Shown: positions 17,213 to 25,937, counted from the first letter of the stretch. The stretch: 64,000 nt of DNA from Deltaproteobacteria bacterium (GCA_029261925.1 JAJDAJ010000040.1:1-64000); one strand, 5' to 3'. The notes: generated by a model not told the origin, from the sequence alone. Translations and numbers: made by a program.

Positions 17213-19951
17213 CTAGGTGCTCTCCAGCCGGGCGGTGGTGTTCGACAGCCGCTCCGCCATGATCTGCCCGAGGTTCCGCAGTACCTTCGCGGCGACGCGC
17301 GGGTAGCGGCGGGTCAGCTTCTCCATGTTCTTCTGCGTGAGCCGCAGCAGGCGCGCGTCCTCGACCACCTCGACCGACGCGCTGCGCTTCTTGTGGAAGA
17401 AGCCCACCTCGCCGATCACGTCGCCGCGACGACAGGTGTTGATGACGTCGCGCGAGCCGTCGGGATGGTTGACGAAGATCTCCAGGGCGCCGTCGATGAC
17501 CAGGTACATCTCGCGCCCCTCCTCGCCGGCGCGCATCACGATCTCGCCGCGCGGGAGCTGGCGGATGCTCGCGATCAGGGCGGCCAGCCGGCACTCCCAG
17601 CCGGTCAGCCCCCGGAACAGCGGGATCGAGTCCTGCGGGTCGGGTCCCAGGTCGAGGCGCAGCGTGTCCCACATCGTGGCGATCCGCAGGCCCCCGCAGA
17701 GCGCCGGGGTCAGGCTGAAGTCGACCGCCCAGGCGACGGCCAGCGTGAACGCGCCCATGGCACCGAGCTGGATCCAGGTGGACTGGTCGCTCTGGGTCAG
17801 GACCAGGAAGCCGAGGACGACCGAGAGCGTGGTGTAGGTGATGGGCCGGCCGACGATCTCGAGCGCGCGGACCGTGGCCCTGCGCTCATCGGCGAAGCGC
17901 TTGGCGTCCTCCTGAAAGCGCGCGAAGTAGTGGATCGTGTCGTCGATGGCGATGCCGAGCGCCATGGGCGCGATCAGGCTGGTCGCGAAGTTCAGTGAGA
18001 CGCCGGTGGCGCCCATGGCGCCGAAGAAGACCACGATCGGCACGATGTTCGGGATCAGCGCGAGCACGCCGATGCGCCACGACAGGAACATCAGCGAGAG
18101 CAGCAGCCAGATCACGGCCAGCGCGACGAGCAGGCTGGTCATCTGGTTGCGCGTCAGGTCGTCCACGAGTGACTGGATCACGATCCGGTTGCCCGTTGCG
18201 CGCGCGACCAGCGGCGCCAGGGCGTCTGCCGCGCGCGCCTCGATCCGCTCGACCAGGTCGCTGAGCTCCGAGGAGCCGATCACCGAGGTGCGCACCGCGA
18301 TCTTCGCGCGCCGGTGACTCGAGTCCACGTAGCTCTCGAGCTGCTCGCCCGCGCAGAAGTAGACCATCTGGCCGACGAGCTTGCGGCTGGCGGGGATCGC
18401 CAGGCTCGCGTCCCCGGCGGGCGCGAAGCCGCGGTGGCAGAGCTTGATGAACTCGACCATCGAGGTGGTGCCGCCGATCTCGGGCAGCGACTCCAGCCAG
18501 GTCTGGAAGGCCTCGAGCGCCGCCAGGTGCGTCGGCTCGAGGAAGGCGCCGCGCTCGTCGGCCTCGATGACCAGGTCGAAGCTGTTCGCGCCGTCGAGCC
18601 GCGCGTTGATCGCCTCGTAGTCGGTGCGCACGGGCACGTCGGGCGCGAAGCTCTGGATGCTGTCCGAGCCGACCCGCACGTTCGTCGCGGCCAGCACCGC
18701 GACCACGCAGACCCCTGCCCACAGCGCCAGGATGCGCTCGCGGCGGAGCAGCGCCATGTCCCCCGCCCAGCGCGCGAGGCGCGCGAAGGCCGATCCGTCG
18801 CGCGCGCGGGCGATCCGCCGCGGTCGCCCGAAGGCGACCAGGCTGGCCGGCGTGACGCTGAGCGAGGCGAGCACCGCCGCCAGCACGCCCACGAGCGAGA
18901 GCACCCCGAACTCCGACATGGCCCGCATCGGGCTGACCGCCAGCGCCAGGAAGCCCGCGCCCGTGGTCAGGCCCGTGAGCAGCACGGGCAGCCAGATCTT
19001 CTCGAGCGTCTGCGCCATCGCCGTCGCGGGCGCTGCGTCGGGGTCCTCGCGCAGGGCGTCGTAGAACTCCGAGACCACGTGCACGGCGTACGACAGCCCC
19101 AGGATGATCATCAGCGACGGGACCAGCGCCGTGATCAGGTTGAGGGGGCGACCGATCCAGGCGGCGATGCCCATGCACCAGGCCAGCGCCACCACGATCG
19201 TGACCAGGGGCAGGATCACGCCGCGGACGGTGCGGAAGGAGAAGGCCAGGACCAGCGCCATCACGCCGAGGATCATCGGGATGAAGCGCTGCATCTCGCT
19301 GAGCTGCGTGCGGATCTGTGCCGCCTTGATGTACGGCGCCCCGGTGATCCAGACCTCGGCGTCGCCGGCCTCTACCCGCACCAGCCGCGCGATCTCCTGG
19401 TCGATGGCGCGCTGCACGAACTCGCGGTCGGAGAACTCCCGGAACTCGATCTGGATCAGCGCCGTGCGCCCGTCGGCCGAGACCAGGTTGCCCCGGAACA
19501 CGGGATTGCCGAGGGCAGCCCGGCGGATGGCCGCAAGGCTCGCGGGGTCGTCCGGGACCTCGTCGAACAGGGGCGCGATCTCGATCCGGCCATCGTGGCT
19601 GCGGATGTCGGGCGCGCTGGCCAGCGAGGTGACCGTACGCACGCCCTCGACGTCGCGGATCCGCGCGGTCAGCCGCGCGAGCAGGCGCAGGCCCTCGGCG
19701 TCGAAGACGTCGTCGCGGCCGATCACGACCATCATCGACTCGTCGTTTCCGAACAGCGTCCGCGTGGCGTCGTAGAACTGCTTGTCGGGGTCGCCGTCCG
19801 GCAGGAGCCGGTTCGCCGAGGGATCGAAGCTCAGCGCGAGCGAGCCGCTGGCGGGATCCCAGACCCGCGACGTTGCCAGCAGCGTGAGCGCGGTGGCGAG
19901 CGCGAGCACCCACCACGGTCGCCGGGTGACGAGACCGATCCAGCCTTGCAC
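17213..19951 (-). CDS. MMPL/RND-type transporter fused to a C-terminal cyclic-nucleotide-binding domain
   Basis: A 912-residue inner-membrane protein. Residues 1-770 have the RND-superfamily MMPL layout: one N-terminal helix (RRPWWVLALATALTLLA), a periplasmic loop, five clustered helices, then the same pattern repeated. Intramembrane motifs include LGLSYAVHVVSEFYDAL and ALGIAIDDTIHYFARF. Such proteins are often predicted exporters of lipids or hopanoids. Residues 779-912 form a CRP-like cNMP-binding domain: RAGEEGREMYLVIDGALEI, then the phosphate-binding cassette GEVGFFHKKRSASV with conserved Glu848 and Arg856, then a helical tail. The start is GTG 19951. No membrane-fusion or outer-membrane channel gene is beside it, so it is not a classic tripartite efflux pump. 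It follows fliW by 61 bases on the same strand. Confidence 0.88.
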   Translation of the reverse strand: MQGWIGLVTRRPWWVLALATALTLLATSRVWDPASGSLALSFDPSANRLLPDGDPDKQFYDATRTLFGNDESMMVVIGRDDVFDAEGLRLLARLTARIRDVEGVRTVTSLASAPDIRSHDGRIEIAPLFDEVPDDPASLAAIRRAALGNPVFRGNLVSADGRTALIQIEFREFSDREFVQRAIDQEIARLVRVEAGDAEVWITGAPYIKAAQIRTQLSEMQRFIPMILGVMALVLAFSFRTVRGVILPLVTIVVALAWCMGIAAWIGRPLNLITALVPSLMIILGLSYAVHVVSEFYDALREDPDAAPATAMAQTLEKIWLPVLLTGLTTGAGFLALAVSPMRAMSEFGVLSLVGVLAAVLASLSVTPASLVAFGRPRRIARARDGSAFARLARWAGDMALLRRERILALWAGVCVVAVLAATNVRVGSDSIQSFAPDVPVRTDYEAINARLDGANSFDLVIEADERGAFLEPTHLAALEAFQTWLESLPEIGGTTSMVEFIKLCHRGFAPAGDASLAIPASRKLVGQMVYFCAGEQLESYVDSSHRRAKIAVRTSVIGSSELSDLVERIEARAADALAPLVARATGNRIVIQSLVDDLTRNQMTSLLVALAVIWLLLSLMFLSWRIGVLALIPNIVPIVVFFGAMGATGVSLNFATSLIAPMALGIAIDDTIHYFARFQEDAKRFADERRATVRALEIVGRPITYTTLSVVLGFLVLTQSDQSTWIQLGAMGAFTLAVAWAVDFSLTPALCGGLRIATMWDTLRLDLGPDPQDSIPLFRGLTGWECRLAALIASIRQLPRGEIVMRAGEEGREMYLVIDGALEIFVNHPDGSRDVINTCRRGDVIGEVGFFHKKRSASVEVVEDARLLRLTQKNMEKLTRRYPRVAAKVLRNLGQIMAERLSNTTARLEST

Positions 19952-19970
19952 CGCGGCAATCTACCGCAAC

Positions 19971-20010
19971 CCGGGCGCCGGTTCCGGACGGCTGCCGCGC
20001 GGGCGCCCGG
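19971..20010 (-). terminator. candidate hairpin terminator after fliW
   Basis: CCGGGCGCC (19971-19979) and GGCGCCCGG (20002-20010) form a perfect 9-bp stem with a 22-base loop, immediately after the fliW stop at 20013. No T-run follows on the minus strand, so this would be a non-canonical terminator or an RNA-stabilising hairpin at the end of the flgF-fliW unit. Confidence 0.35.
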
Positions 20011-20012
20011 CC

Positions 20013-20459
20013 CTACTGCGGACTCGCGGCCTCGGGGCTCACCGGGTGCCGCAGCGGCAGGCCGGGGTCGTCCAGGATCATCTGGCAGGCGCGCCGCTCG
20101 CGCGCGTGCACGACGACCGGCGCGCGCAGGTTGGCCGTCAGCTCCGTCTCGTCCACGTTGAGGATCACGAAGAGCAGCACGTCGCCGGCGGCGTCGCGCT
20201 CACGGTCCCAGCCGATCTTCTCGAGCACCCGCTCGGGCACGTCCACGCTGTAGGAGGACACGATCTGCTGGGGCTCCACGATCAGGAAGGCGACCTCGGG
20301 CCGGTCCACGCACTGCAGCCAGCGCAGGGGCGTCTCGCGATCGTGGTCCATGACGATGAATCCGGAGCACTCGGGGAACCCGGGCAGCCCGTCGGCGAAG
20401 CGCACGAGCTTGCTCTCATCGACATCGATGGCTCCGAAGCGGGGCGACTCGAACTTCAC
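20013..20459 (-). CDS. fliW: flagellar assembly factor FliW
   Basis: A 148-residue protein of the FliW family, which binds flagellin and antagonises CsrA so that flagellin translation matches export. Family motifs are VKFESPRFGAIDV, VRFADGLPGFPEC, RWLQCVDRPEVAFLIVEP and LRAPVVVHARERRACQMIL. I chose GTG 20459 because it overlaps the csrA stop as GTGA and places the conserved (V/M)KFESPRFG at the N-terminus. An ATG at 20483 would add eight residues. It is the last gene of the flgF-fliW unit, as expected for the csrA-fliW partner pair. Confidence 0.93.
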   Translation of the reverse strand: MKFESPRFGAIDVDESKLVRFADGLPGFPECSGFIVMDHDRETPLRWLQCVDRPEVAFLIVEPQQIVSSYSVDVPERVLEKIGWDRERDAAGDVLLFVILNVDETELTANLRAPVVVHARERRACQMILDDPGLPLRHPVSPEAASPQ

Positions 20460-20692
20460 GGCTCCTTCCTCCCGCGGTGCCATAGCCGCGTCGGGTCGAC
20501 GTCGGTCGCCGCGCCGGCGGCGCGGCGGTTCTCTTCCCGGACCTGCTCGTAGATCTCCTCGCGATGGACCGGAATCTCGCGCGGGGCGTCGATCGCCAGG
20601 CGCACCTGTGTGCCCTGGATCTCGACCACGCTGATCGAGACGTCGTCTCCGATGCGGATCGCCTCGCCCGGGCGTCGCGTCAGCACGAGCAT
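20456..20692 (-). CDS. csrA: carbon storage regulator CsrA
   Basis: A 78-residue RNA-binding regulator. The N-terminus MLVLTRRPGEAIRIGDDVSI and the RNA-contact region VRLAIDAPREIPVHREEIY are canonical. The C-terminal tail is about 15 residues longer than in E. coli CsrA. In bacteria with FliW it represses flagellin translation until FliW releases it. It starts four bases after the flgL stop and overlaps fliW by four bases. Confidence 0.97.
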   Translation of the reverse strand: MLVLTRRPGEAIRIGDDVSISVVEIQGTQVRLAIDAPREIPVHREEIYEQVREENRRAAGAATDVDPTRLWHRGRKEP

Positions 20693-20696
20693 CCCG

Positions 20697-21653
20697 TCAG
20701 CTCAGGAAGTCCAGCAGGCTCGGCTGGATCACGCGCGCGCTGACCGCCAGCGAGGCCTGGAAGGTGTTCTCGCGGCTGACCAGCTCGGTCGAGGCCGAGA
20801 TCAGGTCGAGGTCCTCGAGCGCGCTGCGCTCGGTCTCCAGCGTGAGCTTCATGTTCTCGATCTGGTTGGCCGTGGTCTCGAGCCGGTTCAGGCGCGCGCC
20901 GATGCTCCCGCGCACCTCGAGTACCTGGTTGATCGCCAGGTCCAGGTCCCCCGTGACGTCGAGCGGGTTCCCGGCGACCGCTGGATCGACCAGGCGGTTG
21001 CGGAAGTCTCGCACCACGTCGAACAGGTTGACCCGTCCGGCGTCCGTCGTGCCGTCCCCGTCGAAGTCGCCCGCGAAGGCCATCCCCCCGGGGATGCTGG
21101 CGTCCACGGTCGTCGACTCGTTGATCTGGATCTGGATCACGTTCGCATCGCCGCCGTACGTGGCGGTCGGGTTGACCGCGTCCACGCCGGCCGGGAAGGC
21201 CCCGCCGCGCGTGTAGGTCTGCTGGTCGCTGCGGAAGCCCGAGAACAGGTAGCCGTCGGCCGAGCGCGTGTTGGCGATCTGGAAGAGCTCGTCGAAGCGC
21301 TGCTCCACCTCGGCCCGGAACTGGTCGCGCTGGTCGGGCTCCTGCTGGAAGCTGTCGACGTCCACGGCCAGCTCGCGCAGGCGGATCAGCAGGTTGCTCA
21401 GGCTCGCCAGCTGGCTCTCGCTGGGCTGGAGCCGGCGCTCGGCGGCGCCGATGTTGCGCTCGAACTGGTCCAGACGGTTCTCGGTCCGACGCAGGGCGAG
21501 CACGCGCGTGGCGTCGACCGGGTCGTCGCCGAGCGAGTTCAGGCGCTTGCCCGTGGCGAGCTGGCCCTGGAGGTGCGAGAGGCTGAAGCGGTTCAGCTGC
21601 GCCGAACGGACGGCCCGCGCGAAGATGGTGGAATCGGAGATGCGGAATCCCAT
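20697..21653 (-). CDS. flgL: flagellar hook-filament junction protein FlgL
   Basis: A 318-residue flagellin-like protein (HAP3) linking hook and filament. The N-terminal helical region has LNRFSLSHLQGQLATGKRLNSLGDDP, and the C-terminal helix reads STELVSRENTFQASLAVSARV, both flagellin-type ends that pack together. The middle contains the FlgL FSGFRSD motif. It lies 15 bases downstream of flgK in the same run. Confidence 0.95.
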   Translation of the reverse strand: MGFRISDSTIFARAVRSAQLNRFSLSHLQGQLATGKRLNSLGDDPVDATRVLALRRTENRLDQFERNIGAAERRLQPSESQLASLSNLLIRLRELAVDVDSFQQEPDQRDQFRAEVEQRFDELFQIANTRSADGYLFSGFRSDQQTYTRGGAFPAGVDAVNPTATYGGDANVIQIQINESTTVDASIPGGMAFAGDFDGDGTTDAGRVNLFDVVRDFRNRLVDPAVAGNPLDVTGDLDLAINQVLEVRGSIGARLNRLETTANQIENMKLTLETERSALEDLDLISASTELVSRENTFQASLAVSARVIQPSLLDFLS

Positions 21654-21668
21654 GGAGGAGGCTCCGGA

Positions 21669-23189
21669 CTAGATGTTCATCAGGAAGCTGAGCAGCTCGT
21701 CCGCGCTCTGGATGACGCGGGCCGAGGCCTGGTAGGCGCGCTCGAAGCGGATCAGGTTGGCCATCTCCTCGTCGATCGAGACGCCCGAGATCGCGCCCCG
21801 CCGCTCCTCGAGCTGCGCGATGATCACGTCCTCCTGACGCAGCGAGCGCCGCGTGCTCTGGAGCTCGGCGCCGAGCCGGCCGGTGGTGGCCCCGAAGAAT
21901 CCACCGAGGGTCGCGGAGGCGCCCGTGGGCGTGCCCGGAACGTCGCCGACCTGGTACATCGCCGACGCCGTCACGGCCAGGTTCGCGATCGCGGTGGCGC
22001 TGCGTCCGTCGCTGGCCGCGGCCCCCAGCCCCACGCCGAGCGACTCGGCACCGGCGGCCACGTTGCGCGGGTCCGTCAGGATGTCGGCGTGGATCGCCAG
22101 GCGCGAGGCCGCGCCCTGCACCTGCGCCAGGTCCGCGCCCTCGGGCACGGCCGCGGCGATCCCGTCGACGAAGAAGCGCCGCTGCTGGTCGTCCACCAGG
22201 CCGAAGGCGCCGGCCGGCAGCGCGGGTGCCGGCTGCGGGTAGTGCACCGCGTTCACGCGCGTGGCCAGGGAGAAGGCGAGGGCGTCGAGCTCGTCGCGGT
22301 AGGACGGCACCGAGCTGTCGCGCAGATCGAGCGCCGCGGCGAGCGTTCCGCTGGAGATCCGGCTCGTGATCGGGCCGTTCCGCTGGCCGTTGACGTTCTG
22401 GAAGATGTCGAGCTTCGTCGGATCGGAGGCGCTCGGCAGCGTCTCGAGCTGGGCTGCTTGCTCGCTGTCGACCAGGAAGAAGCCGCCGCCCACGAAGACC
22501 GCGATCTGGCCGTCGTCGCGCTCGAAGCTGGTGAAGTCGATGCGCTCGGCCAGCTGCTCCAGGAGCTGGCCGCGCTCGTCGCGCAGGCTGCTCGCCACCG
22601 CGCCGGTCCCCTCGCCCTCCTTGGCGAAGATCGCGCGGTTGAGCTCGGCGATGTGTCGGGCGATGTCGTTGATGTCGAGCACGTTCTGCTCGATCTCGGT
22701 GTTGGCGTCCTGGCCGATCACGGCCAGTCGACGGTCGGCGTCCTGGATCAGCGAGACGACGGTCCGTGCCGACTCGAGCAGAGCCTGGCGTGCGGTCGGA
22801 TCCGAGGGTGCGTTCGCCAGCTCCGAGAACTTGGTGAACAGGTCGTCGAGCGCCGCGTCGATGCCCATCCCGTCGAGCTCGGGGAAGATGCCCTCGATGC
22901 GCATCAGCCCGGCCTCGCGGCTGGTGTCGAAGCCCTGCGCGGAGCGCTCCTGCTGGAGCTGCTGGTCGATCATGGCGTTGGCGACGCGCTCGACCGAGCC
23001 CACCTCGACGCCCCCGCCGACCGGGAGGCCCTCGGGCAGGTAGGACGGATTGACCGCGGTGAACACCGCGCGCTGGCGCGTGTAGCCCGGCGTGTTCACG
23101 TTGGCGATGTTGTTCGACGTGGTCTGGATGGCCCGCTGCTGGGCCAGCAGGCCCAGCCGTCCGACGCCGAGCGTGCCGAAGATGGACAT
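21669..23189 (-). CDS. flgK: flagellar hook-associated protein FlgK
   Basis: A 506-residue HAP1. The N-terminus GLLAQQRAIQTTSNNIANVN with TPGYTRQRAVF and the C-terminus DEEMANLIRFERAYQASARV are the rod/hook/HAP family ends. The central region includes LLEQLAERIDFTSFERDDGQ and a FVGGGFFLVD strand typical of FlgK. It sits with flgN upstream (its export chaperone) and flgL downstream, the usual functional grouping. Confidence 0.96.
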   Translation of the reverse strand: MSIFGTLGVGRLGLLAQQRAIQTTSNNIANVNTPGYTRQRAVFTAVNPSYLPEGLPVGGGVEVGSVERVANAMIDQQLQQERSAQGFDTSREAGLMRIEGIFPELDGMGIDAALDDLFTKFSELANAPSDPTARQALLESARTVVSLIQDADRRLAVIGQDANTEIEQNVLDINDIARHIAELNRAIFAKEGEGTGAVASSLRDERGQLLEQLAERIDFTSFERDDGQIAVFVGGGFFLVDSEQAAQLETLPSASDPTKLDIFQNVNGQRNGPITSRISSGTLAAALDLRDSSVPSYRDELDALAFSLATRVNAVHYPQPAPALPAGAFGLVDDQQRRFFVDGIAAAVPEGADLAQVQGAASRLAIHADILTDPRNVAAGAESLGVGLGAAASDGRSATAIANLAVTASAMYQVGDVPGTPTGASATLGGFFGATTGRLGAELQSTRRSLRQEDVIIAQLEERRGAISGVSIDEEMANLIRFERAYQASARVIQSADELLSFLMNI

Positions 23190-23192
23190 CGC

Positions 23193-23693
23193 TCAGGCCT
23201 CCCGCCGCACGGTCATGGCGCCCGGGTCGGGGCGCTCCGAGTGGCGACCGAGCGCGTCGTAGCCCGACGGCTCGGGCGCGCGCAGCGACTGGATCAGCGA
23301 GAGCAGGCTGCGAACACCCATGATGGACTGCTCGAGGAAACCGCGACTCACGGCGATCAGCTCGCCCAGGCTCGTGACCAGGGCGCGGAGCTTGGCTGCG
23401 GAGTCGCGCAGCCGGGCGCCGTCGCCGCCGAGCAGGGGTGCGATCCGCGACACGCGGACCTCGTCGGCGGGGATGCCGAGCTCGCAACCGATCTGGAGCG
23501 TGAGCTGCGCGCGCATCTGCTCGAGCGCCTGGAAGCGCAGCACGATCTCCTCCTTCGCGCGATTGCTGGCCTCGAGCCCCTCGACGTCGTGCCGGACGAT
23601 CCGCTCCTGGTCGGCCTGGAGCACGTCGAGCAGCTCGCCGAGCACGGCGATCTCGTCGTCGAGGATGCCGGTCAGCGATCTCGCGGTCGTCAT
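23193..23693 (-). CDS. flgN: flagellar export chaperone FlgN
   Basis: A 166-residue, almost entirely helical protein with a FlgN-type N-terminal coiled coil (LDDEIAVLGELLDVLQADQE, LEASNRAKEEIVLRFQALEQ). FlgN binds FlgK and FlgL and delivers them to the export gate. The family is weakly conserved, so the call rests on fold pattern, length and its position immediately before flgK. The ATG overlaps the flgJ stop (ATGA). Confidence 0.85.
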   Translation of the reverse strand: MTTARSLTGILDDEIAVLGELLDVLQADQERIVRHDVEGLEASNRAKEEIVLRFQALEQMRAQLTLQIGCELGIPADEVRVSRIAPLLGGDGARLRDSAAKLRALVTSLGELIAVSRGFLEQSIMGVRSLLSLIQSLRAPEPSGYDALGRHSERPDPGAMTVRREA

Positions 23694-23977
23694 CGGCGGC
23701 TCTCCCAGTGGCTCAGGAGCTGGTCGCCGAGGCCGAAGCCGCCGCGCGCCGCGGCCTCGCGGGCCAGGGCGTCGTCCATCAGGGCACGGTAGCCCTGCGT
23801 GCCGCTGCCCTCGAACAGGCCACCCGATGCCACCGTCTTGCGCATCTCGCTCAGGACCATGCGCAGCAGGTAGGCCTCGAACTCGAGCGCGGCCTCCTGC
23901 ACGTCGGGTCGGGCCTTCGTGCCCGCCAGGGCCAGCGACGCGCGTGCGTCGGCGGCGAGCGGGAGCGCCTCATCCAT
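23690..23977 (-). CDS. flgJ: FlgJ-type rod-binding protein (no muramidase domain)
   Basis: A 95-residue protein equal to the N-terminal rod-chaperone half of FlgJ: LEFEAYLLRMVLSEMRKTV, GLFEGSGTQGYRALMDDALA and GGFGLGDQL. The C-terminal peptidoglycan hydrolase half of enterobacterial FlgJ is absent, as in alpha-, delta- and epsilon-proteobacteria. A separate muramidase must open the wall for the rod. It is the first gene after a possible sigma-28 promoter. Confidence 0.92.
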   Translation of the reverse strand: MDEALPLAADARASLALAGTKARPDVQEAALEFEAYLLRMVLSEMRKTVASGGLFEGSGTQGYRALMDDALAREAAARGGFGLGDQLLSHWESRR

Positions 23978-24010
23978 GATGCGTCTCCGGGCAGTCCGTT
24001 GCCCCGTTCA

Positions 24011-24038
24011 GCATCGGCTGCCATGCGTGCGATCTTGA
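24011..24038 (-). promoter_or_regulatory. candidate sigma-28 (FliA) promoter upstream of flgJ-flgN-flgK-flgL-csrA-fliW
   Basis: Read on the minus strand, TCAAGATC (24038-24031), a 12-base spacer and GCCGATGC (24018-24011) closely match the flagellar sigma-28 consensus TAAAGTTT-N11-GCCGATAA. The box lies in the 92-base flgI-flgJ gap, about 34 bases before the flgJ ATG. The genes downstream are late flagellar genes (HAPs, CsrA/FliW) that are sigma-28 dependent in other bacteria. The spacer is one base longer than the enterobacterial one. Confidence 0.5.
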
Positions 24039-24069
24039 CGACATTCCCGACCTCTGGTGTCCACCGGCG

Positions 24070-25179
24070 TCAGATGACGGTGAGCTCGGCTCCGAGTGCA
24101 CCCGCGGCGCGTATCGCCTGCAGGATCGCGATCAGATCGCGCGGCGTGGCCCCGAGCCGGTTCAGCGTCTCCACGAGCTCCTTGACGGTCACGCCCTGGA
24201 CCACCAGGAGGGAGGAGTTCGGACCGGTGCGCAGCTCCTCGACGAGGAGCTCGTCGTTGTCGAAGGCCACGGTCGTCCCCGTCTCGGACAGCGGCGCGGG
24301 CTGCGAGACCGCCGTCCGTGTGGCTACCCGGATCGAGAGGTTGCCGTGGGTGACGGCGACCGCGGCGATCCGCACCTCGGCGCCGATCACGACGGTGCCG
24401 GTGCGCTCGTTGAGCACCACGCGGGCGGCCCGGTCGGGCTGCACGCGGACGTCCTCGAGGCGCGCGAAGAACGGGACCGGGTCGGCCCGCAGCGACTCGG
24501 GAATCGAGACGTCGACGGTGCCCGCGTCGGCCGCGCGCGCCAGCTGCGCGCCGAAGGCGCGGTTGACGCCGAGCGCGATGCGATGCGCGGTCGTGTAGTC
24601 CTTGTCGTGCAGGATCAGGCGCAGGCGCTCGCGGTCCACAAGGATCGGGGCGAACTCCCGCTCGACCAGGGCGCCGCGCGGGATACGCGCGACGGTCAGG
24701 TGGTTCTGCTGCACGCGGTCGCCCTGGGGCGTGCCCGCGGCGAAGCCACCGATGGAGATCGGTCCCTGCGCCAGCGCGTAGACCTCGCCGTCCACGCCGA
24801 GCAGCGGCGTCGCCAGCAGCGTGCCGCCCTGCAGGTTGGTCGAGTCGCCGATCGACGAGATGGTCACGTCCAGCGCCTCTCCCACGCGCGCGAACGGCGG
24901 CAGCTCCGATGTGACCATCACCGCTGCCACGTTGGTCACGTTGACCGCCGCGGGGTCGACCACGATCCCCAGCTTGGCGAGCAGGCCCGCCAGCGAGCGA
25001 TTCGCGAAGAGGCTCGCGGCGGAGTCGCCCGTGCCCTGCAGGCCGACCACGATGCCGTAGCCCATCAGCGCGTTGGCGCGGGTTCCCTCGAAGTCGGTCA
25101 GATCCTTGACGCGCGTGTTCGCGGCTGCGGGTGCGGCCGCGAGCAGGCTCAGGCAGACGGCGAGCGCGCGCAGCGACAT
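24070..25179 (-). CDS. flgI: flagellar P-ring protein FlgI
   Basis: A 369-residue periplasmic protein with a signal peptide (LRALAVCLSLLAAAPAAANT) that forms the P ring around the rod. Family motifs include VKDLTDFEGTRANALMGYGI, VVGLQGTGDS, GGTLLATPL and the C-terminal VTVKELVETLNRLGATPRDL. The ATG overlaps the flgH stop (TGATG). FlgI with FlgH confirms a peptidoglycan layer and an outer membrane. Confidence 0.97.
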   Translation of the reverse strand: MSLRALAVCLSLLAAAPAAANTRVKDLTDFEGTRANALMGYGIVVGLQGTGDSAASLFANRSLAGLLAKLGIVVDPAAVNVTNVAAVMVTSELPPFARVGEALDVTISSIGDSTNLQGGTLLATPLLGVDGEVYALAQGPISIGGFAAGTPQGDRVQQNHLTVARIPRGALVEREFAPILVDRERLRLILHDKDYTTAHRIALGVNRAFGAQLARAADAGTVDVSIPESLRADPVPFFARLEDVRVQPDRAARVVLNERTGTVVIGAEVRIAAVAVTHGNLSIRVATRTAVSQPAPLSETGTTVAFDNDELLVEELRTGPNSSLLVVQGVTVKELVETLNRLGATPRDLIAILQAIRAAGALGAELTVI

Positions 25180-25937
25180 CAGAACGGCAGCACCAGCTTG
25201 AGCACCCGGGCCAGCCAGGGTGGCCGCTGCTCGTCGCTGATCACGCCGACGCCCGTGTACTGGATGTCGGCGCTCGCGATCAGGGTGGAGGGGACGGTGT
25301 TGTCGATGCGCACGTCCTCGGGCCGCACGAAGCCGTGCAGGCGGATGACCTGGGTCTCCTCGTTGATCGTCAGGTTCCGCGTGCCCTCTAGGCGCATCAG
25401 GCCGGAGGGCGTCACCTCGGTCACCATGCAGGCGACCTTGGTCGTGAACGACGCCCGGCGTTCGAGCTTGCCCTCGCCGTCGTACGCGCTCGTGGTCTGC
25501 GCGTCGATCACGCTCACGGGACCCTGCGGATCGTTGTCGTTGCGCTGGTTCGTGAAGCCGAGCAACGAGAGCAGGGTGCGGATCGGCTTGGTGACCAGGG
25601 TCTGCAGGGCCACGTCGGAGTCGAGGGTGGCCTGGATGTTGCTCTGCCGGTCGAGCTCGGTGGTGGCCTCGTTCTCCGCCTCCGCCGACTCCTCGATCAG
25701 CACGGTGACGAGGTCGCCGACGCGCTTGGCCCGGTTCTCGAACGCCAGGAAGCGCCGCGAGGCGTCGCCGCGCCAGAGCGAGCCCGAGGTCGCCTCGTGC
25801 ACCGACTCCGGAGGAGAGGGCGGGGCGAGGACGGCGGGCGGATCCGGATCGATGTGCGCCTTTCCGGGCATGCCCTCGGGAACGCGGCAGGCCGCGGCCA
25901 CCAGGCAGAGCACCCCCAGCGCGAGCGCGCGGGTCAT
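25179..25937 (-). CDS. flgH: flagellar L-ring lipoprotein FlgH
   Basis: A 252-residue outer-membrane lipoprotein that forms the L ring. The signal peptide ends LCLVAAAC with the lipidated Cys at about residue 17. Mature-protein motifs include GSLWRGDASRRFLAFENRAK, VGDLVTVLIEESAEAEN and the C-terminal LHGFVRPEDVRIDNTVPST. ATG 25937 overlaps the flgA stop (ATGA). The frame runs open further upstream but only as an arginine-rich shadow of flgA. Confidence 0.97.
   Translation of the reverse strand: MTRALALGVLCLVAAACRVPEGMPGKAHIDPDPPAVLAPPSPPESVHEATSGSLWRGDASRRFLAFENRAKRVGDLVTVLIEESAEAENEATTELDRQSNIQATLDSDVALQTLVTKPIRTLLSLLGFTNQRNDNDPQGPVSVIDAQTTSAYDGEGKLERRASFTTKVACMVTEVTPSGLMRLEGTRNLTINEETQVIRLHGFVRPEDVRIDNTVPSTLIASADIQYTGVGVISDEQRPPWLARVLKLVLPF

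Noticed and set aside
17213-19951. Classic tripartite RND drug efflux pump
   Set aside because: No membrane-fusion or outer-membrane channel gene is adjacent, and the helix and loop layout is of the MMPL type with shorter periplasmic domains.
20460-20483. ATG 20483 as the FliW start
   Set aside because: GTG 20459 overlaps the csrA stop as GTGA and puts the conserved KFESPRFG segment at the N-terminus.
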